The notes under the pieces were generated by a model. The model saw only the letters and a list, made by a program, of their open reading frames with translations. It did no database searches and was not told the origin of the DNA. 15,398 bases of DNA from an uncultured Collinsella sp. (GTDB lineage Bacteria; Actinomycetota; Coriobacteriia; Coriobacteriales; Coriobacteriaceae). Where the stretch lies: positions 1 to 15,398 of the forward strand of contig URVD01000016.1 in assembly GCA_900551195.1 (NCBI GenBank), written 5' to 3'. Numbering within the stretch: position 1 is the stretch's first letter; each line of letters starts with the position of its first letter. Positions 6,996 to 14,388 of the stretch are shown piece after piece. The position numbers and the translations under genes were made by a program.

Positions 6996-8048
6996 TTAGT
7001 GCCTCATAAAGTGATATTCGATCACATTGCTATAGGGATGACCCGGGCCCACAATGCCCTGCGGGAACAGAGGCTGGTGCGGCGTGTCGGGGTACATCTC
7101 GGCCTCGAGGGCAAAGCCGGCGCCCCAGCCATAGTTGGCATCGTCCTTGGCGTGCTCGTCGCCCAGCCAGTTGCCGGTGTAGAGCTGCACGCCCGGGGCA
7201 GTGGTGTAGTAGTCCATCTCACGACCGGTCCACATCTCCTCGACGTGCATCGCGCGGCGCAGGTTGCGGCCGTACTGATAGCCATCGATGCACAGGCAGT
7301 GATCGTAGCCACGGGCCTGCTTGATCTGCGGGTCGTCGGCCTCCATGCCGGGTGCGACGGGGCGAAGCTCGCGAAAGTCAAACGGTGTTCCCTCGACCGG
7401 AGCGATCTCGCCGGTGGGGATGTTCTGCTCGTTAATGGGCAGGTAGTGGGCGGCGTTGGCGACAAAGAAATGTTCGCAGTCCATGCCGGCGTTATGGCCT
7501 GCAAGGTTAAAGTACGTGTGGTTGGTCATGGACACGTAGGTGGCGCGGTCGCTCTCGCAGCCATAATCGATGCGGAAGACGCCGGTGCGCGTAACGGTAA
7601 ACACGGCCGTAAAGGTTCGGTTGCCGGGCAGGCCCAGCTCGCCATCCTTAAGCGAGGTGGTCATGCGCACGGCGTTATGGACCTCGTCGAGCTCAACATC
7701 CCACACACGTTTGTGCAGGCCGTGCTCAAGGTCGCTGTGCAGGTTGTTGGCGCCCTCGTTGGCGGGCATATGCCAGTCCGTGCCGTCGATGGCGATCGTG
7801 GCGCCAGCGGTGCGGTTTGCCACAGGGCCGATGGTCGCGCCAAAGCAGGCGGGGTTGTCAAAGTAATCCTCGAGCTTATCGAAGCCCAGCGCCACATCGC
7901 GCACGTTGCCGGGAATGTCGGGCACATCGATACCAAGCACCGTGGCGCCATAGTCCATAATGCGAACGCAGATCTCGGGCCCGTCGAGGGTGTAACGATG
8001 AACGGGGGTACCGCACGGCGCGGTGCCGAAAAGCTCGGAAGTGATCAT
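6996..8048 (-). CDS. galM: galactose mutarotase (aldose 1-epimerase)
   Basis: A 350-aa cytoplasmic enzyme, the normal GalM length, that interconverts alpha and beta anomers of galactose and other aldoses. Motifs are GPVANRTAGA with Arg79, NNLHSDLEHGLHKRVWDV (101-118), the catalytic acid His177 in TNHTYFNLAGH, RGYDHCL with Asp249, and the catalytic base Glu315 in GFALEAEMYP. The start at 8048 follows TAGGA on the minus strand. It lies downstream of gatC on the same strand, but a good terminator at 8174-8206 separates them, so it probably has its own promoter. GATAAT at 8101-8106 (minus) is a possible -10 without a clear -35. It is a different subfamily from the two LacX proteins. Confidence 0.94.
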   Translation of the reverse strand: MITSELFGTAPCGTPVHRYTLDGPEICVRIMDYGATVLGIDVPDIPGNVRDVALGFDKLEDYFDNPACFGATIGPVANRTAGATIAIDGTDWHMPANEGANNLHSDLEHGLHKRVWDVELDEVHNAVRMTTSLKDGELGLPGNRTFTAVFTVTRTGVFRIDYGCESDRATYVSMTNHTYFNLAGHNAGMDCEHFFVANAAHYLPINEQNIPTGEIAPVEGTPFDFRELRPVAPGMEADDPQIKQARGYDHCLCIDGYQYGRNLRRAMHVEEMWTGREMDYYTTAPGVQLYTGNWLGDEHAKDDANYGWGAGFALEAEMYPDTPHQPLFPQGIVGPGHPYSNVIEYHFMRH

Positions 8049-8173
8049 TTAGTTCCTAACATCGAGGTATTTCCGACAAACTGTAGCGCGAACAGGCGAG
8101 ATTATCACTACACCCCACTAAAGCAGGGGGTATTTTTCTCAAAAAAGTGATGATTGACTTACTGTGGACAAAC

Positions 8174-8206
8174 AAAAAGAAACCCGCCGGGATGCGACGG
8201 GTTTCT
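8174..8206 (-). terminator. gat operon terminator
   Basis: On the minus strand AGAAACCCG (complement of 8198-8206) pairs with CGGGTTTCT (complement of 8178-8186) and is followed by T residues. It lies about 25 bases after the gatC stop. Confidence 0.9.
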
Positions 8207-8231
8207 TCCACAGGGGATATGTGGCAATGAG

Positions 8232-9755
8232 TTAGGCGTTTGCCTTTGCGGACTCGGCTTCCTTAGCAGCCTTGAGGTCCTCCTCGGTAAACTTGCCGGT
8301 GGTGAGTGGCGAGAGGGTGCACTTATCCTGCTTCGCGTACTCGATGTTACGGGCGATCATCTGCTTGCGATACCAAGCAAAGAGCACGACGTAGATGACG
8401 ATAGCAACGACCGTAGCGATAATCATGGTCACATCGCCCGTGGTCGCCTTGCCCACGAAGAAGGCCAGGAACTTCTCGACAGGTCCTTCCATGGTGGTCT
8501 GAGAGATCAGGCCGGTAACACCATCGGGGAAAGCGCCGACAGTCTTAGCGGTGAAGGTAACGAAATCGGCGACGAGGGTGCCAGCGCCCAGGAAGACGGG
8601 CAACAGGACAGCACCGATAACGACCATGCGGATCACGCGGCCGCGGGTGACAACGAGCAGTGCCGGCGTCAGGCCCATGGCGATGATGCCGCCGAGCGGC
8701 AGCAGGCCGTTCCAAGTGCCAGTCGGGGAGAGGGGGCAGGGAACGTTGGCGAGCAGCAGTGCCTCACCCAGCATGATGGGGGCAAGGATGTTAGCGGCAG
8801 CCCAGATCTCGGCGCGGCCGGCGATGAAGGGCCAGTCGAGGCCGACGTTGAGGGTACGGCCCTGGAGCCACTTGCTGTTGTTGGCAAAGTCGGAGATGCC
8901 CTGAGACAGCGGCTCAACGGCTGCGATGAACCAAGAACCGATCATCGAGAACAGCTCAAGGCAGGTTGCGGCGGTAAAGGCGAGCGTGCAGATCTGCTGC
9001 GGGGTCTGGTGCGAAAGCAGACCGACGAAGACGCCCAGGTAAATACCAATAGCAAACTTGGAGCCCCAGAAGCCAATCATGTTGTTGAGCTTGGCAGCAT
9101 CGAAGTCGTACTTATCGAGGAAGGGGAGCGCCTTGTCGATGATCTTGTTGAGCAGCATGGCCAGCGGGTTCATCATGTAGTTCATGTGAGTCGTGGTCAT
9201 GGGGTTCTCCTCGGGAGCACCCAAAAGATCGTTGAACGTGGGCTTCATAAGGTCGGAGTTCATGATCTTCATGACGCCGACGAAGACGACGAGCAGCGTG
9301 GCGACGACAATGTTGGCACCAAAGTAGATGCAGGCAAGGCCGACAAAGGCGAGGTGCCAAACGTCAAAGATGTCGACGTCGATGGTGTTGGTCTTGGCGA
9401 GCACGATCATCGCGATGTTGACGATGACGAGAACCATCAGGAAGTACAGCGTGTAGGGAGAACCCCAGGTGATGGTGGCCAGCGGTGCCCAACCCACGTC
9501 GGTAACGGTGAGCTGAAGGCCGGTGGACTCAACGAACGTCGTCATGGCGCTCGAGAAGGCCGTCGTCAGAATGTTGATGATGGCACCGATGCCGGTAATG
9601 GCGATACCGAGCTTAAGGCCGCCCTCGAGGGCCTTGGTAAACTTTACTTTGAAGAGTAGGGCGATAACCGTCAAAACGATGGTCATCATAGGGGCTGCGC
9701 CAAGGTCGATCAGCGGCTGAAAGACGGCATTAGCAAACCCGATTACTGCGTCCAT
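8232..9755 (-). CDS. gatC: PTS galactitol-family EIIC permease
   Basis: A 507-aa integral membrane protein of the galactitol (GatC) EIIC family, which moves the sugar across the membrane during phosphorylation by EIIB. It has many hydrophobic segments, for example residues 23-36, 46-66, 100-120, 135-165 and about 240-275, plus several in the C-terminal half. Conserved-looking loops include GAPEENPMTTTHMNYMMNPL. The last 45 or so residues are a charged cytoplasmic tail, making it longer than E. coli GatC. GAGGGAG precedes the ATG at 9755. It is third in gatA-gatB-gatC, with 121 bases and a hairpin separating it from gatB. Family members carry galactitol or galactose. Here lacAB, and no visible galactitol-phosphate dehydrogenase, point to galactose. 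Confidence 0.9.
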   Translation of the reverse strand: MDAVIGFANAVFQPLIDLGAAPMMTIVLTVIALLFKVKFTKALEGGLKLGIAITGIGAIINILTTAFSSAMTTFVESTGLQLTVTDVGWAPLATITWGSPYTLYFLMVLVIVNIAMIVLAKTNTIDVDIFDVWHLAFVGLACIYFGANIVVATLLVVFVGVMKIMNSDLMKPTFNDLLGAPEENPMTTTHMNYMMNPLAMLLNKIIDKALPFLDKYDFDAAKLNNMIGFWGSKFAIGIYLGVFVGLLSHQTPQQICTLAFTAATCLELFSMIGSWFIAAVEPLSQGISDFANNSKWLQGRTLNVGLDWPFIAGRAEIWAAANILAPIMLGEALLLANVPCPLSPTGTWNGLLPLGGIIAMGLTPALLVVTRGRVIRMVVIGAVLLPVFLGAGTLVADFVTFTAKTVGAFPDGVTGLISQTTMEGPVEKFLAFFVGKATTGDVTMIIATVVAIVIYVVLFAWYRKQMIARNIEYAKQDKCTLSPLTTGKFTEEDLKAAKEAESAKANA

Positions 9756-9802
9756 GTCTCCCTCTTTCCTAAAAGAGAATTTCCTTTTCCGTATGTTGCC
9801 TT

Positions 9803-9840
9803 AAAAAAGGAAGATGCCGTTCCCGGTCGTCATCTTCCTT
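9803..9840 (-). terminator. terminator-like hairpin between gatB and gatC
   Basis: On the minus strand AAGGAAGATG pairs with CATCTTCCTT (10 bp, 14-base loop) and is followed by a T run. It lies inside the operon, so it may be a leaky terminator or an mRNA-stabilising stem that lowers EIIC output relative to EIIA and EIIB. Confidence 0.75.
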
Positions 9841-9876
9841 AAAGCCAAAAATTGCGCAGAGCGAAGCTGCAAAAGA

Positions 9877-10182
9877 TTAGTTGAGACCCTTTTCCTTGAT
9901 AATGGCCTCGATCTTGTCGTAAACCGGCTTAGCCATGGCAGGCATGCGGTAAAGGATCGGGCCAGCGTCGACGATCGGGGTCTTAACCTCAAAGCCAAAG
10001 TCGGTCTTGGCGATCTGTGCGAAGATGTCGTACTGAGAGAGCATCTCCTCGTTGACGTCCTTGATCATCACGGCGTCGCAGTGCAGGTTGTAGCCGCGAT
10101 TCTTGAACTCGGACTCGATGGCGTCCTTGATCTGATGGCTGGAGTTAACACCGGCGCCACAAGCTGCGAGAACCTTAATCAT
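9877..10182 (-). CDS. gatB: PTS galactitol-family EIIB component
   Basis: A 101-aa cytoplasmic phosphocarrier that passes phosphate from EIIA to the sugar. The N-terminal MIKVLAACGAGVNSSHQIKD contains the P-loop with the phosphorylated Cys8, and the length is typical of GatB. AAAGGA lies ahead of the start at 10182. It is 53 bases after gatA and is followed by the intra-operon hairpin. The catalytic Cys is intact, in contrast to the orphan EIIB at 6188-6670, which belongs to another family and lacks its active residue. Confidence 0.93.
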   Translation of the reverse strand: MIKVLAACGAGVNSSHQIKDAIESEFKNRGYNLHCDAVMIKDVNEEMLSQYDIFAQIAKTDFGFEVKTPIVDAGPILYRMPAMAKPVYDKIEAIIKEKGLN

Positions 10183-10235
10183 GATGAATTCCTTTCTCTA
10201 TGCGGGTTATTCCGCGGATTCCTAAGGGTAATTGG

Positions 10236-10727
10236 CTAGTCGGCAGGAAAGTTGTCGACCAAGAACTGGTAGATGGCCTTGGCGTCGGTCATGGAGAACA
10301 GCTCCTTGACGCGATCGGTGCCAAGAGCGTTAACGAAGTCCATGATCTTGGCGAGGATGCCCACCTGGGCCTCCTTGTCGTCGTTGAGAATCATGAACAG
10401 GAGCGAGACGGGGAAGGTCTGCGAGGGGTCGATCATGGAGTGCCACTCAACGGGGGTCGTCAGCTTGACGGGGACGATGCGACGGGTGTGAACGAACTCG
10501 ACCTCGGTGTGAGGTACGGCAAAGCTGGGCAACTCGGGGTCGACGACGGACATATCCATGCCGGTGGGGTAGCCCTTTTCGCGCTCGATGATGTTCTCGA
10601 GAAACGCGGGCGCAACATAGTTTTTGAGTGACAGCTTATTGGCGATCTCGGTAAAGACCTCTTCTTGCGTGGTGCGGTCGCAAACAAACACGGTGTCTTC
10701 GAAGAACAGATTGCTCTCTGCGGACAT
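10236..10727 (-). CDS. gatA: PTS galactitol/fructose-family EIIA component
   Basis: A 163-aa cytoplasmic protein of the fructose/mannitol/galactitol EIIA family. It takes phosphate from HPr on His73 in SFAVPHTEVE and gives it to GatB. Other family features are the N-terminal FVCDRTTQEEVFTEIANKL, the ENIIEREKGYPTG segment (44-56) and the VSLLFMILNDD strand. AAGGAG precedes the start at 10727 on the minus strand. It is the first gene of gatABC, reading away from the divergent LacR-type regulator, and its promoter region carries putative operators. Confidence 0.93.
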   Translation of the reverse strand: MSAESNLFFEDTVFVCDRTTQEEVFTEIANKLSLKNYVAPAFLENIIEREKGYPTGMDMSVVDPELPSFAVPHTEVEFVHTRRIVPVKLTTPVEWHSMIDPSQTFPVSLLFMILNDDKEAQVGILAKIMDFVNALGTDRVKELFSMTDAKAIYQFLVDNFPAD

Positions 10728-10755
10728 GTCTGCAACTCCTTCCGTTCCATGCAGA

Positions 10756-10769
10756 TCGAACGTGTTCGA
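10756..10769. promoter_or_regulatory. putative LacR operator in the gat leader
   Basis: TCGAAC and GTTCGA form a perfect 6-2-6 inverted repeat, about 20-30 bases downstream of the expected gat transcription start and upstream of the gatA ribosome site. It fits a roadblock or repression site. It shares the GTTC/GAAC half-site with other sites listed here. Confidence 0.5.
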
Positions 10770-10793
10770 ATCTGTTTGTTTAAGTTGCTTATT

Positions 10794-10822
10794 ATTTAAG
10801 TCTAAGAGAATTAGTGTGTCAA
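10794..10822 (-). promoter_or_regulatory. gatABC promoter
   Basis: On the minus strand a consensus -35 TTGACA (10817-10822) is followed after 17 bases by TTAAAT (10794-10799). The leader to gatA would be about 60 bases. The gene-free stretch 10728-11063 is explained by this promoter, the operators and the regulator's promoter. Confidence 0.65.
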
Positions 10823-10834
10823 TCTGTTTTCTAC

Positions 10835-10851
10835 TGTTCGGAAAAGTTCAA
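10835..10851. promoter_or_regulatory. putative LacR operator upstream of the gat -35
   Basis: TGTTCGGAAAAGTTCAA carries two GTTC half-sites in direct order, 10 bases apart, just upstream of the gat -35 box. The same spacing and bases (GTTCG-N5-GTTCAA) occur ahead of lacA at 13141-13156. Confidence 0.55.
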
Positions 10852-11017
10852 TTTGTTTTATTGAGGTGCATCGGATTGAGATGATCTTAAAATTGCAGCT
10901 TTTTGCCTATGTATAGCTGAAGTTGATGTGTCGGATACATTCGATATTCAACGTTTGGCGTTTACTATCCTACCGTTCACCGGGAAAAATCGACCGTTTA
11001 GGGTGAGTGAGCATAAA

Positions 11018-11042
11018 TGTTCGATTACTATAAATGCGAACA
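11018..11042 (+). promoter_or_regulatory. regulator -10 box within an operator-like inverted repeat
   Basis: TGTTCG (11018-11023) and CGAACA (11037-11042) form a 6-13-6 inverted repeat that straddles TATAAA at 11029-11034, a likely -10 box. Transcription would start near 11041, leaving a short leader before the AAAGGAG of the regulator gene. No good -35 is seen. The layout suggests autorepression. Confidence 0.5.
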
Positions 11043-11063
11043 AAACCACTCAAAGGAGTAAAA

Positions 11064-11828
11064 ATGATCAAGGCGGAGCGTCAGGATAAGGTTCGTCAGC
11101 TGCTCGAGGAACAGGGGACGGTCTCGGTAAAAGAGATTTCTGATGCGTTAGGTGTCTCGGACATGACGATTCGCCGCGACCTCGAAGAACTTGCGAGCCT
11201 GGGCGAGATCGAGCGCGTGCACGGCGGCGCCCGCAGTGCACAGGGTCGTCCCCACGCTATGTTGCGCCATGAGTATTCGCACACCGAAAAGCGCACGAAG
11301 CATGCCGAGGAAAAGCTGCAGATTGCGCGCCGTGCTGTGGAGCTTATCGAGGAAGGCTCGACCATCTTTTTGGGCACGGGTACCACGGTTGAGCAGATGG
11401 CCTCGATGCTGCCGACGTTTCGCCTGCGCATTGTGACCAATTCGCTTTCGGTGTTTAACCTGCTCGAGGCGCGCGAGGACTGCGACTTGTGCCTCGTGGG
11501 CGGTATGTACCGTCGCCGCACCGCCGCGTTTGTGGGACCAACGGCCGAGGATACCCTGCGCGCCCTGGGCATCGATGCGGCGTTTATCGGCGCCAACGGC
11601 ATTCTGGATGGCGACGTGTCTACGTCCAATATGGATGAGGGTCGTATCCAGCAGCTCGCCTTTAGCAAGGCCGACTCGCGCTATCTGATCGCCGACTCCA
11701 GCAAGATCGGCAAACGCGACTTCTACACCTTCTGCCGCCTGGACAGCCTGGACGCCGTAGTGTGCGAGCCGGGTATTACCGCCGAGGACCGCACTGCCAT
11801 CGAGGAACACACGCGAGTCATTTGTTAA
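11064..11828 (+). CDS. lacR: DeoR-family transcriptional regulator, LacR-like
   Basis: A 254-aa cytoplasmic repressor-type protein, the usual DeoR-family length. An N-terminal winged helix-turn-helix is visible (TVSVKEISDALGVSDMTIRR, residues 19-38), followed by the family wing motif RVHGGA (51-56). The C-terminal DeoRC sensor domain shows GTGTTVEQMA, IVTNSLSVFNLL, LVGGMYRRRTAAFVGP and the ADSSKIGK phosphate-sugar-binding segment. In lactococci LacR senses tagatose 6-phosphate; that would suit this pathway but is inference here. AAAGGAG precedes the start at 11064; an upstream ATG at 11034 overlaps the probable -10 box. It is divergent from gatABC, and TGTTC-type sites lie at the gat, own and lacA promoters. 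Confidence 0.85.
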   Translation: MIKAERQDKVRQLLEEQGTVSVKEISDALGVSDMTIRRDLEELASLGEIERVHGGARSAQGRPHAMLRHEYSHTEKRTKHAEEKLQIARRAVELIEEGSTIFLGTGTTVEQMASMLPTFRLRIVTNSLSVFNLLEAREDCDLCLVGGMYRRRTAAFVGPTAEDTLRALGIDAAFIGANGILDGDVSTSNMDEGRIQQLAFSKADSRYLIADSSKIGKRDFYTFCRLDSLDAVVCEPGITAEDRTAIEEHTRVIC

Positions 11829-11854
11829 CTGGCGCTGCAGGCGAGGTAGTCATT

Positions 11855-11899
11855 GGGGACAGTCTTGGTGCGCTCCGTTGTCCTCCCGTTCGGTTTTTT
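11855..11899 (+). terminator. possible weak terminator after the regulator
   Basis: GGGGACAG (11855-11862) can pair with TTGTCCTC (11878-11885) using two G-T pairs, and a run of six T follows at 11894-11899 after an 8-base gap. The gap makes it a doubtful terminator. Confidence 0.3.
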
Positions 11900-11953
11900 A
11901 CTGGGTGGGTATACTTCCATCCGCAATACAGACCGGACTGAGGAGGTATCCAA

Positions 11954-12955
11954 ATGCCGGATAACGGGTCAATACAAAAAAGAGATGCGCGCGAGATGGC
12001 TCATGGGCGTCCTGTCCAGATAACCGAGCACACGACGGTAACCGAGCTGCAGCCCAGCCTGTCCGATGTCGTGTGCGCAAACAAAAAGCTGCAGATTGGC
12101 TTTATCGTTGCACTCGTGGTACTGGCGCTGCTGTCGGGCTTTGTGGCTCGTCCGCATTTTGCCGATACCAAAACATGGGACTCCACCATCGAGGTCATCG
12201 ATCAAAAGAAAGGCAACGTACTGGCGCTCACGACCTCGTGCGTGGCGCTGTCTGCGGGCATTACCGCGCTGCCGGGTGATACGGGAACGCCGGTTGCCGA
12301 GCAGCTTGCGCAGCTTTCAGGCAACCTTGGCATCGTGCTTGCCGTGCTCTACCTCGAGAAATACCTGCTGACCATTTTGTGGTCGGTTGGCCTGGGTATC
12401 CTGATCCCGTTTGCGCTGGTACTCTTTGCGGTGTCGCTCGGCATTCACGGGCGCTGGAGCACGAGCGCCGTCCTGCGCCGTGCGGCGACGCGCGTGCTGG
12501 TGGTTGCCGTGATCGGCATGGCGCTTGTGCCCGCGAGCGTATGGGTGTCGCAAAAGGTCGATGAGACGTATCAGGTGAGTATCGAGCAGACAGAGCAAAA
12601 GGCGACTGAAGCGAGCAAGGCGAGCTCCACAAAGAGCGAGAAGAAATCCGAGACCACGGAAAACAAGAATGTGCTTGAGCAGCTGACCGATGGGGCATCG
12701 AGTTTACTCACATCGGTGACCGACAGTGCCAAGTCGATGACCGATAAGGTGGTGCAACAGGTGACCGATCTGATCGAAGGCGTCATCGTGATGATCGTGA
12801 CCTCGTGCGTTATCCCGTTGCTGGTGCTCGCGGCGTTTCTGTGGCTGGGGCACACGCTGCTGGGGATCGATATCTCTGGCCCGGCGAACTATTTGACGGG
12901 TCGTTTTCTGAGGGCTCCGTCCAAACATGCCAAGAAGAGCGGACAGTCTGAGTAG
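11954..12955 (+). CDS. hypothetical multi-pass membrane protein
   Basis: A 333-aa protein of unknown function. About 45 hydrophilic residues come first, then hydrophobic segments near 47-65, 88-107, 123-138, 141-164 and 180-198. A long polar stretch rich in Ser, Thr, Lys and Glu (about 200-262) may form a coiled coil, and a last strong membrane segment covers 276-303. The C-terminus is basic (SKHAKKS). I recognise no enzyme or transporter signature. AGGAGG at 11941-11946 fixes the start. TATACT at 11910-11915 may be the -10 box, but no matching -35 is seen. It lies between the regulator and lacAB yet is closed by its own terminator, so a role in galactose metabolism is not shown. Confidence 0.75.
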   Translation: MPDNGSIQKRDAREMAHGRPVQITEHTTVTELQPSLSDVVCANKKLQIGFIVALVVLALLSGFVARPHFADTKTWDSTIEVIDQKKGNVLALTTSCVALSAGITALPGDTGTPVAEQLAQLSGNLGIVLAVLYLEKYLLTILWSVGLGILIPFALVLFAVSLGIHGRWSTSAVLRRAATRVLVVAVIGMALVPASVWVSQKVDETYQVSIEQTEQKATEASKASSTKSEKKSETTENKNVLEQLTDGASSLLTSVTDSAKSMTDKVVQQVTDLIEGVIVMIVTSCVIPLLVLAAFLWLGHTLLGIDISGPANYLTGRFLRAPSKHAKKSGQSE

Positions 12956-12990
12956 GCGGCAAAGCGATCCTTGGAAGACCAACCGTAAGA

Positions 12991-13030
12991 AGGGCGGCCG
13001 AGACACGTTCTCGGCCGCCCTATTTGTTTG
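12991..13030 (+). terminator. terminator of the membrane protein gene
   Basis: A perfect 13-bp stem, AGGGCGGCCGAGA (12991-13003) with TCTCGGCCGCCCT (13009-13021), has a 5-base loop and is followed by the T-rich TATTTGTTTGTT. Confidence 0.93.
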
Positions 13031-13093
13031 TTGAATACGTGGCAGGCTAGGTTTTCCCGTTCCCAAACGGTCAGCAATCATCCGTGAACGGTA

Positions 13094-13113
13094 TTTGTTC
13101 AAAATAGAACAAA
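13094..13113. promoter_or_regulatory. putative LacR operator 1 upstream of lacA
   Basis: TTTGTTC and GAACAAA form a perfect 7-6-7 inverted repeat in an AT-rich stretch between the preceding terminator and lacA. Confidence 0.6.
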
Positions 13114-13139
13114 GACAAACAAATAATTGTTGCAGTTGA

Positions 13140-13169
13140 TGTTCGAATGTGTTCAAATAAACATGAACA
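13140..13169. promoter_or_regulatory. putative LacR operator 2 at the lacAB promoter
   Basis: TGTTCGAATG and TGTTCAAATA are direct repeats exactly 10 bases apart, and TGTTCA (13150-13155) is inverted as TGAACA (13164-13169). The lacAB promoter probably lies here; TTGATG at 13136-13141 is one possible -35, but no convincing -10 can be fixed. Downstream, TACGCA-CC-TGCGTA at 13232-13245 is a small palindrome just ahead of the lacA ribosome site. These elements and the terminator account for the gene-free 12956-13263. Confidence 0.6.
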
Positions 13170-13263
13170 GTGAAGAACCGCACATTCAGATGCCCGGACC
13201 TGAACGCGATTCAACACTTCCAAACAGAAACTACGCACCTGCGTATCTCTCAAGGAGGATGTC

Positions 13264-13692
13264 ATGAGGGTTGTAATCGCTTCCGATGCCGACGGTATGT
13301 CGATGAAGGAGTCCATCAAGGAGATGCTCATCGCCGACGGTCACGAGGTCGTCGACTATTCCGAGACCCCTGCCGCGGACTTTGTCGATTCCGCGACCGC
13401 CGTTGCCAAGGACCTGCTGGAGCACAAGGATTCCCAGGGCTTCGCATTCGATAAGTACGGCGTCGGCTCCTATATGGCCGCCGTCAAGATCAAGGGCATG
13501 GTCGTAGCCAACATTTCCGACGAGCGTTCCGCTTACATGACCCGCGAGCACAACGGTTCGCGCATGGTCACCATGGGCCCGGGCGTTGTGGGCACCGAGG
13601 TCGCCAAGAAGATCGCCCGCGAGTTCCTGCGCGCTCAGTACGCCGGCGGCCGTCACCAGATCCGTGTCGACATGCTCAACAAGATGGCCTAA
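13264..13692 (+). CDS. lacA: galactose-6-phosphate isomerase subunit LacA
   Basis: A 142-aa cytoplasmic protein, the same length as lactococcal LacA, of the RpiB/LacA/LacB fold. With LacB it forms the hetero-oligomer that converts galactose 6-phosphate to tagatose 6-phosphate. Recognisable segments are the N-terminal VVIASDADGMSMKESIKEML, FDKYGVGSYMAAVKIKGMV, the strongly conserved SDERSAYMTREHNGSRM, and the C-terminal GGRHQIRVDMLNKM. The active-site Cys of RpiB is absent, as expected for LacA. AAGGAGGA precedes the start. lacB follows after 63 bases with its own ribosome site. Putative LacR operators lie upstream. Confidence 0.95.
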   Translation: MRVVIASDADGMSMKESIKEMLIADGHEVVDYSETPAADFVDSATAVAKDLLEHKDSQGFAFDKYGVGSYMAAVKIKGMVVANISDERSAYMTREHNGSRMVTMGPGVVGTEVAKKIAREFLRAQYAGGRHQIRVDMLNKMA

Positions 13693-13755
13693 CGAGAGCC
13701 ACCGAGAACTCGAACTTCTACCTCAACTTGTGAATTCAGACGAAAGGACGTTCTG

Positions 13756-14280
13756 ATGAAGAAGACCATCGCAATCGGTTGCGACCATATCGTTACGGAC
13801 GAGAAGATCTATCTGGCCGACCGCCTGGAGCAGGCTGGCTACAAGGTGCTCGACTGTGGCACCTACAGCCACACCCGTACGCACTATCCCATCTACGGTA
13901 AGGCCGTGGGCGAGGCCGTTGCCAGCGGCAAGGCCGACTTTGGCGTGGCCCTGTGCGGCACCGGCATCGGCATCACCAACGCCGTCAACAAGGTTCCCGG
14001 CGCCCGTTGCGCCCTGGTTCGCGACATGACCTCCGCCCTGTATGCCCGTCGCGAGCTCAACGCCAACATCGTGGGCTTTGGCGGCAAGATCACCGGCGAG
14101 TTCCTGATGGCCGATATCATGCTTGCCTTCCTGGAGGAGCCCTACGAGAAGACCCCCGAGCACGATGCCCTGATTGCCAAGATCGATGCCTGCAATAAGG
14201 CCGACGCTGAGGCTCAGGCTGACCCGCACTTCTTTGACGAGTTCCTCGAGAAGTGGGACCGCGGCGAGTATCACGACTAA
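13756..14280 (+). CDS. lacB: galactose-6-phosphate isomerase subunit LacB
   Basis: A 174-aa cytoplasmic RpiB-fold protein, close to the 171 aa of lactococcal LacB, and partner of LacA. It carries the likely catalytic Cys67 in LCGTGIGI, the phosphate- and sugar-binding [10 protein letters not shown] (6-15), [15 protein letters not shown] (41-55), [20 protein letters not shown] (78-97), GFGGKITG and the LacB hallmark C-terminus [18 protein letters not shown] precedes the start. It ends a two-gene lacAB unit; a hairpin without a T tract follows, so reading on into the lacX copy at 14655 is possible. Confidence 0.96.
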   Translation: MKKTIAIGCDHIVTDEKIYLADRLEQAGYKVLDCGTYSHTRTHYPIYGKAVGEAVASGKADFGVALCGTGIGITNAVNKVPGARCALVRDMTSALYARRELNANIVGFGGKITGEFLMADIMLAFLEEPYEKTPEHDALIAKIDACNKADAEAQADPHFFDEFLEKWDRGEYHD

Positions 14281-14286
14281 GGGGGT

Positions 14287-14310
14287 TCCGGCGTTTTAAC
14301 AAACGCCGGA
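14287..14310 (+). other. perfect hairpin after lacB without T tract
   Basis: TCCGGCGTTT and AAACGCCGGA form a perfect 10-bp stem with a TAAC loop, 6 bases after the lacB stop. Because no T run follows, it may stabilise mRNA or act as a partial or factor-dependent terminator. Confidence 0.7.
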
Positions 14311-14359
14311 CCGGTCGACGCTGCGAAGCCATCTGGCGGGCAATCTGCCGCTCAGCTTC

Positions 14360-14388
14360 GACGGCATGACCAGAAGGTCAATGCCGTC
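14360..14388 (+). other. second hairpin in the lacB-lacX gap
   Basis: GACGGCATGACC pairs with GGTCAATGCCGTC around an AGAA loop with one bulged A. It lies in the 374-base gene-free stretch 14281-14654. Other short pairings (CGAAGC at 14323 with GCTTCG at 14355; CAGCCC with GGGCTG near 14608-14630) are also present. I see no open frame with a ribosome site and no known riboswitch. Confidence 0.6.

Noticed and set aside
6876..8150. 424-codon plus-strand open frame over galM
   Set aside because: It is antisense to a GalM with all catalytic residues and has no family resemblance of its own.
8154..9659. 501-codon plus-strand open frame over gatC
   Set aside because: It mirrors a clear EIIC gene; its low-complexity, Asp/Gly/Val-rich translation is typical of GC-rich antisense frames.
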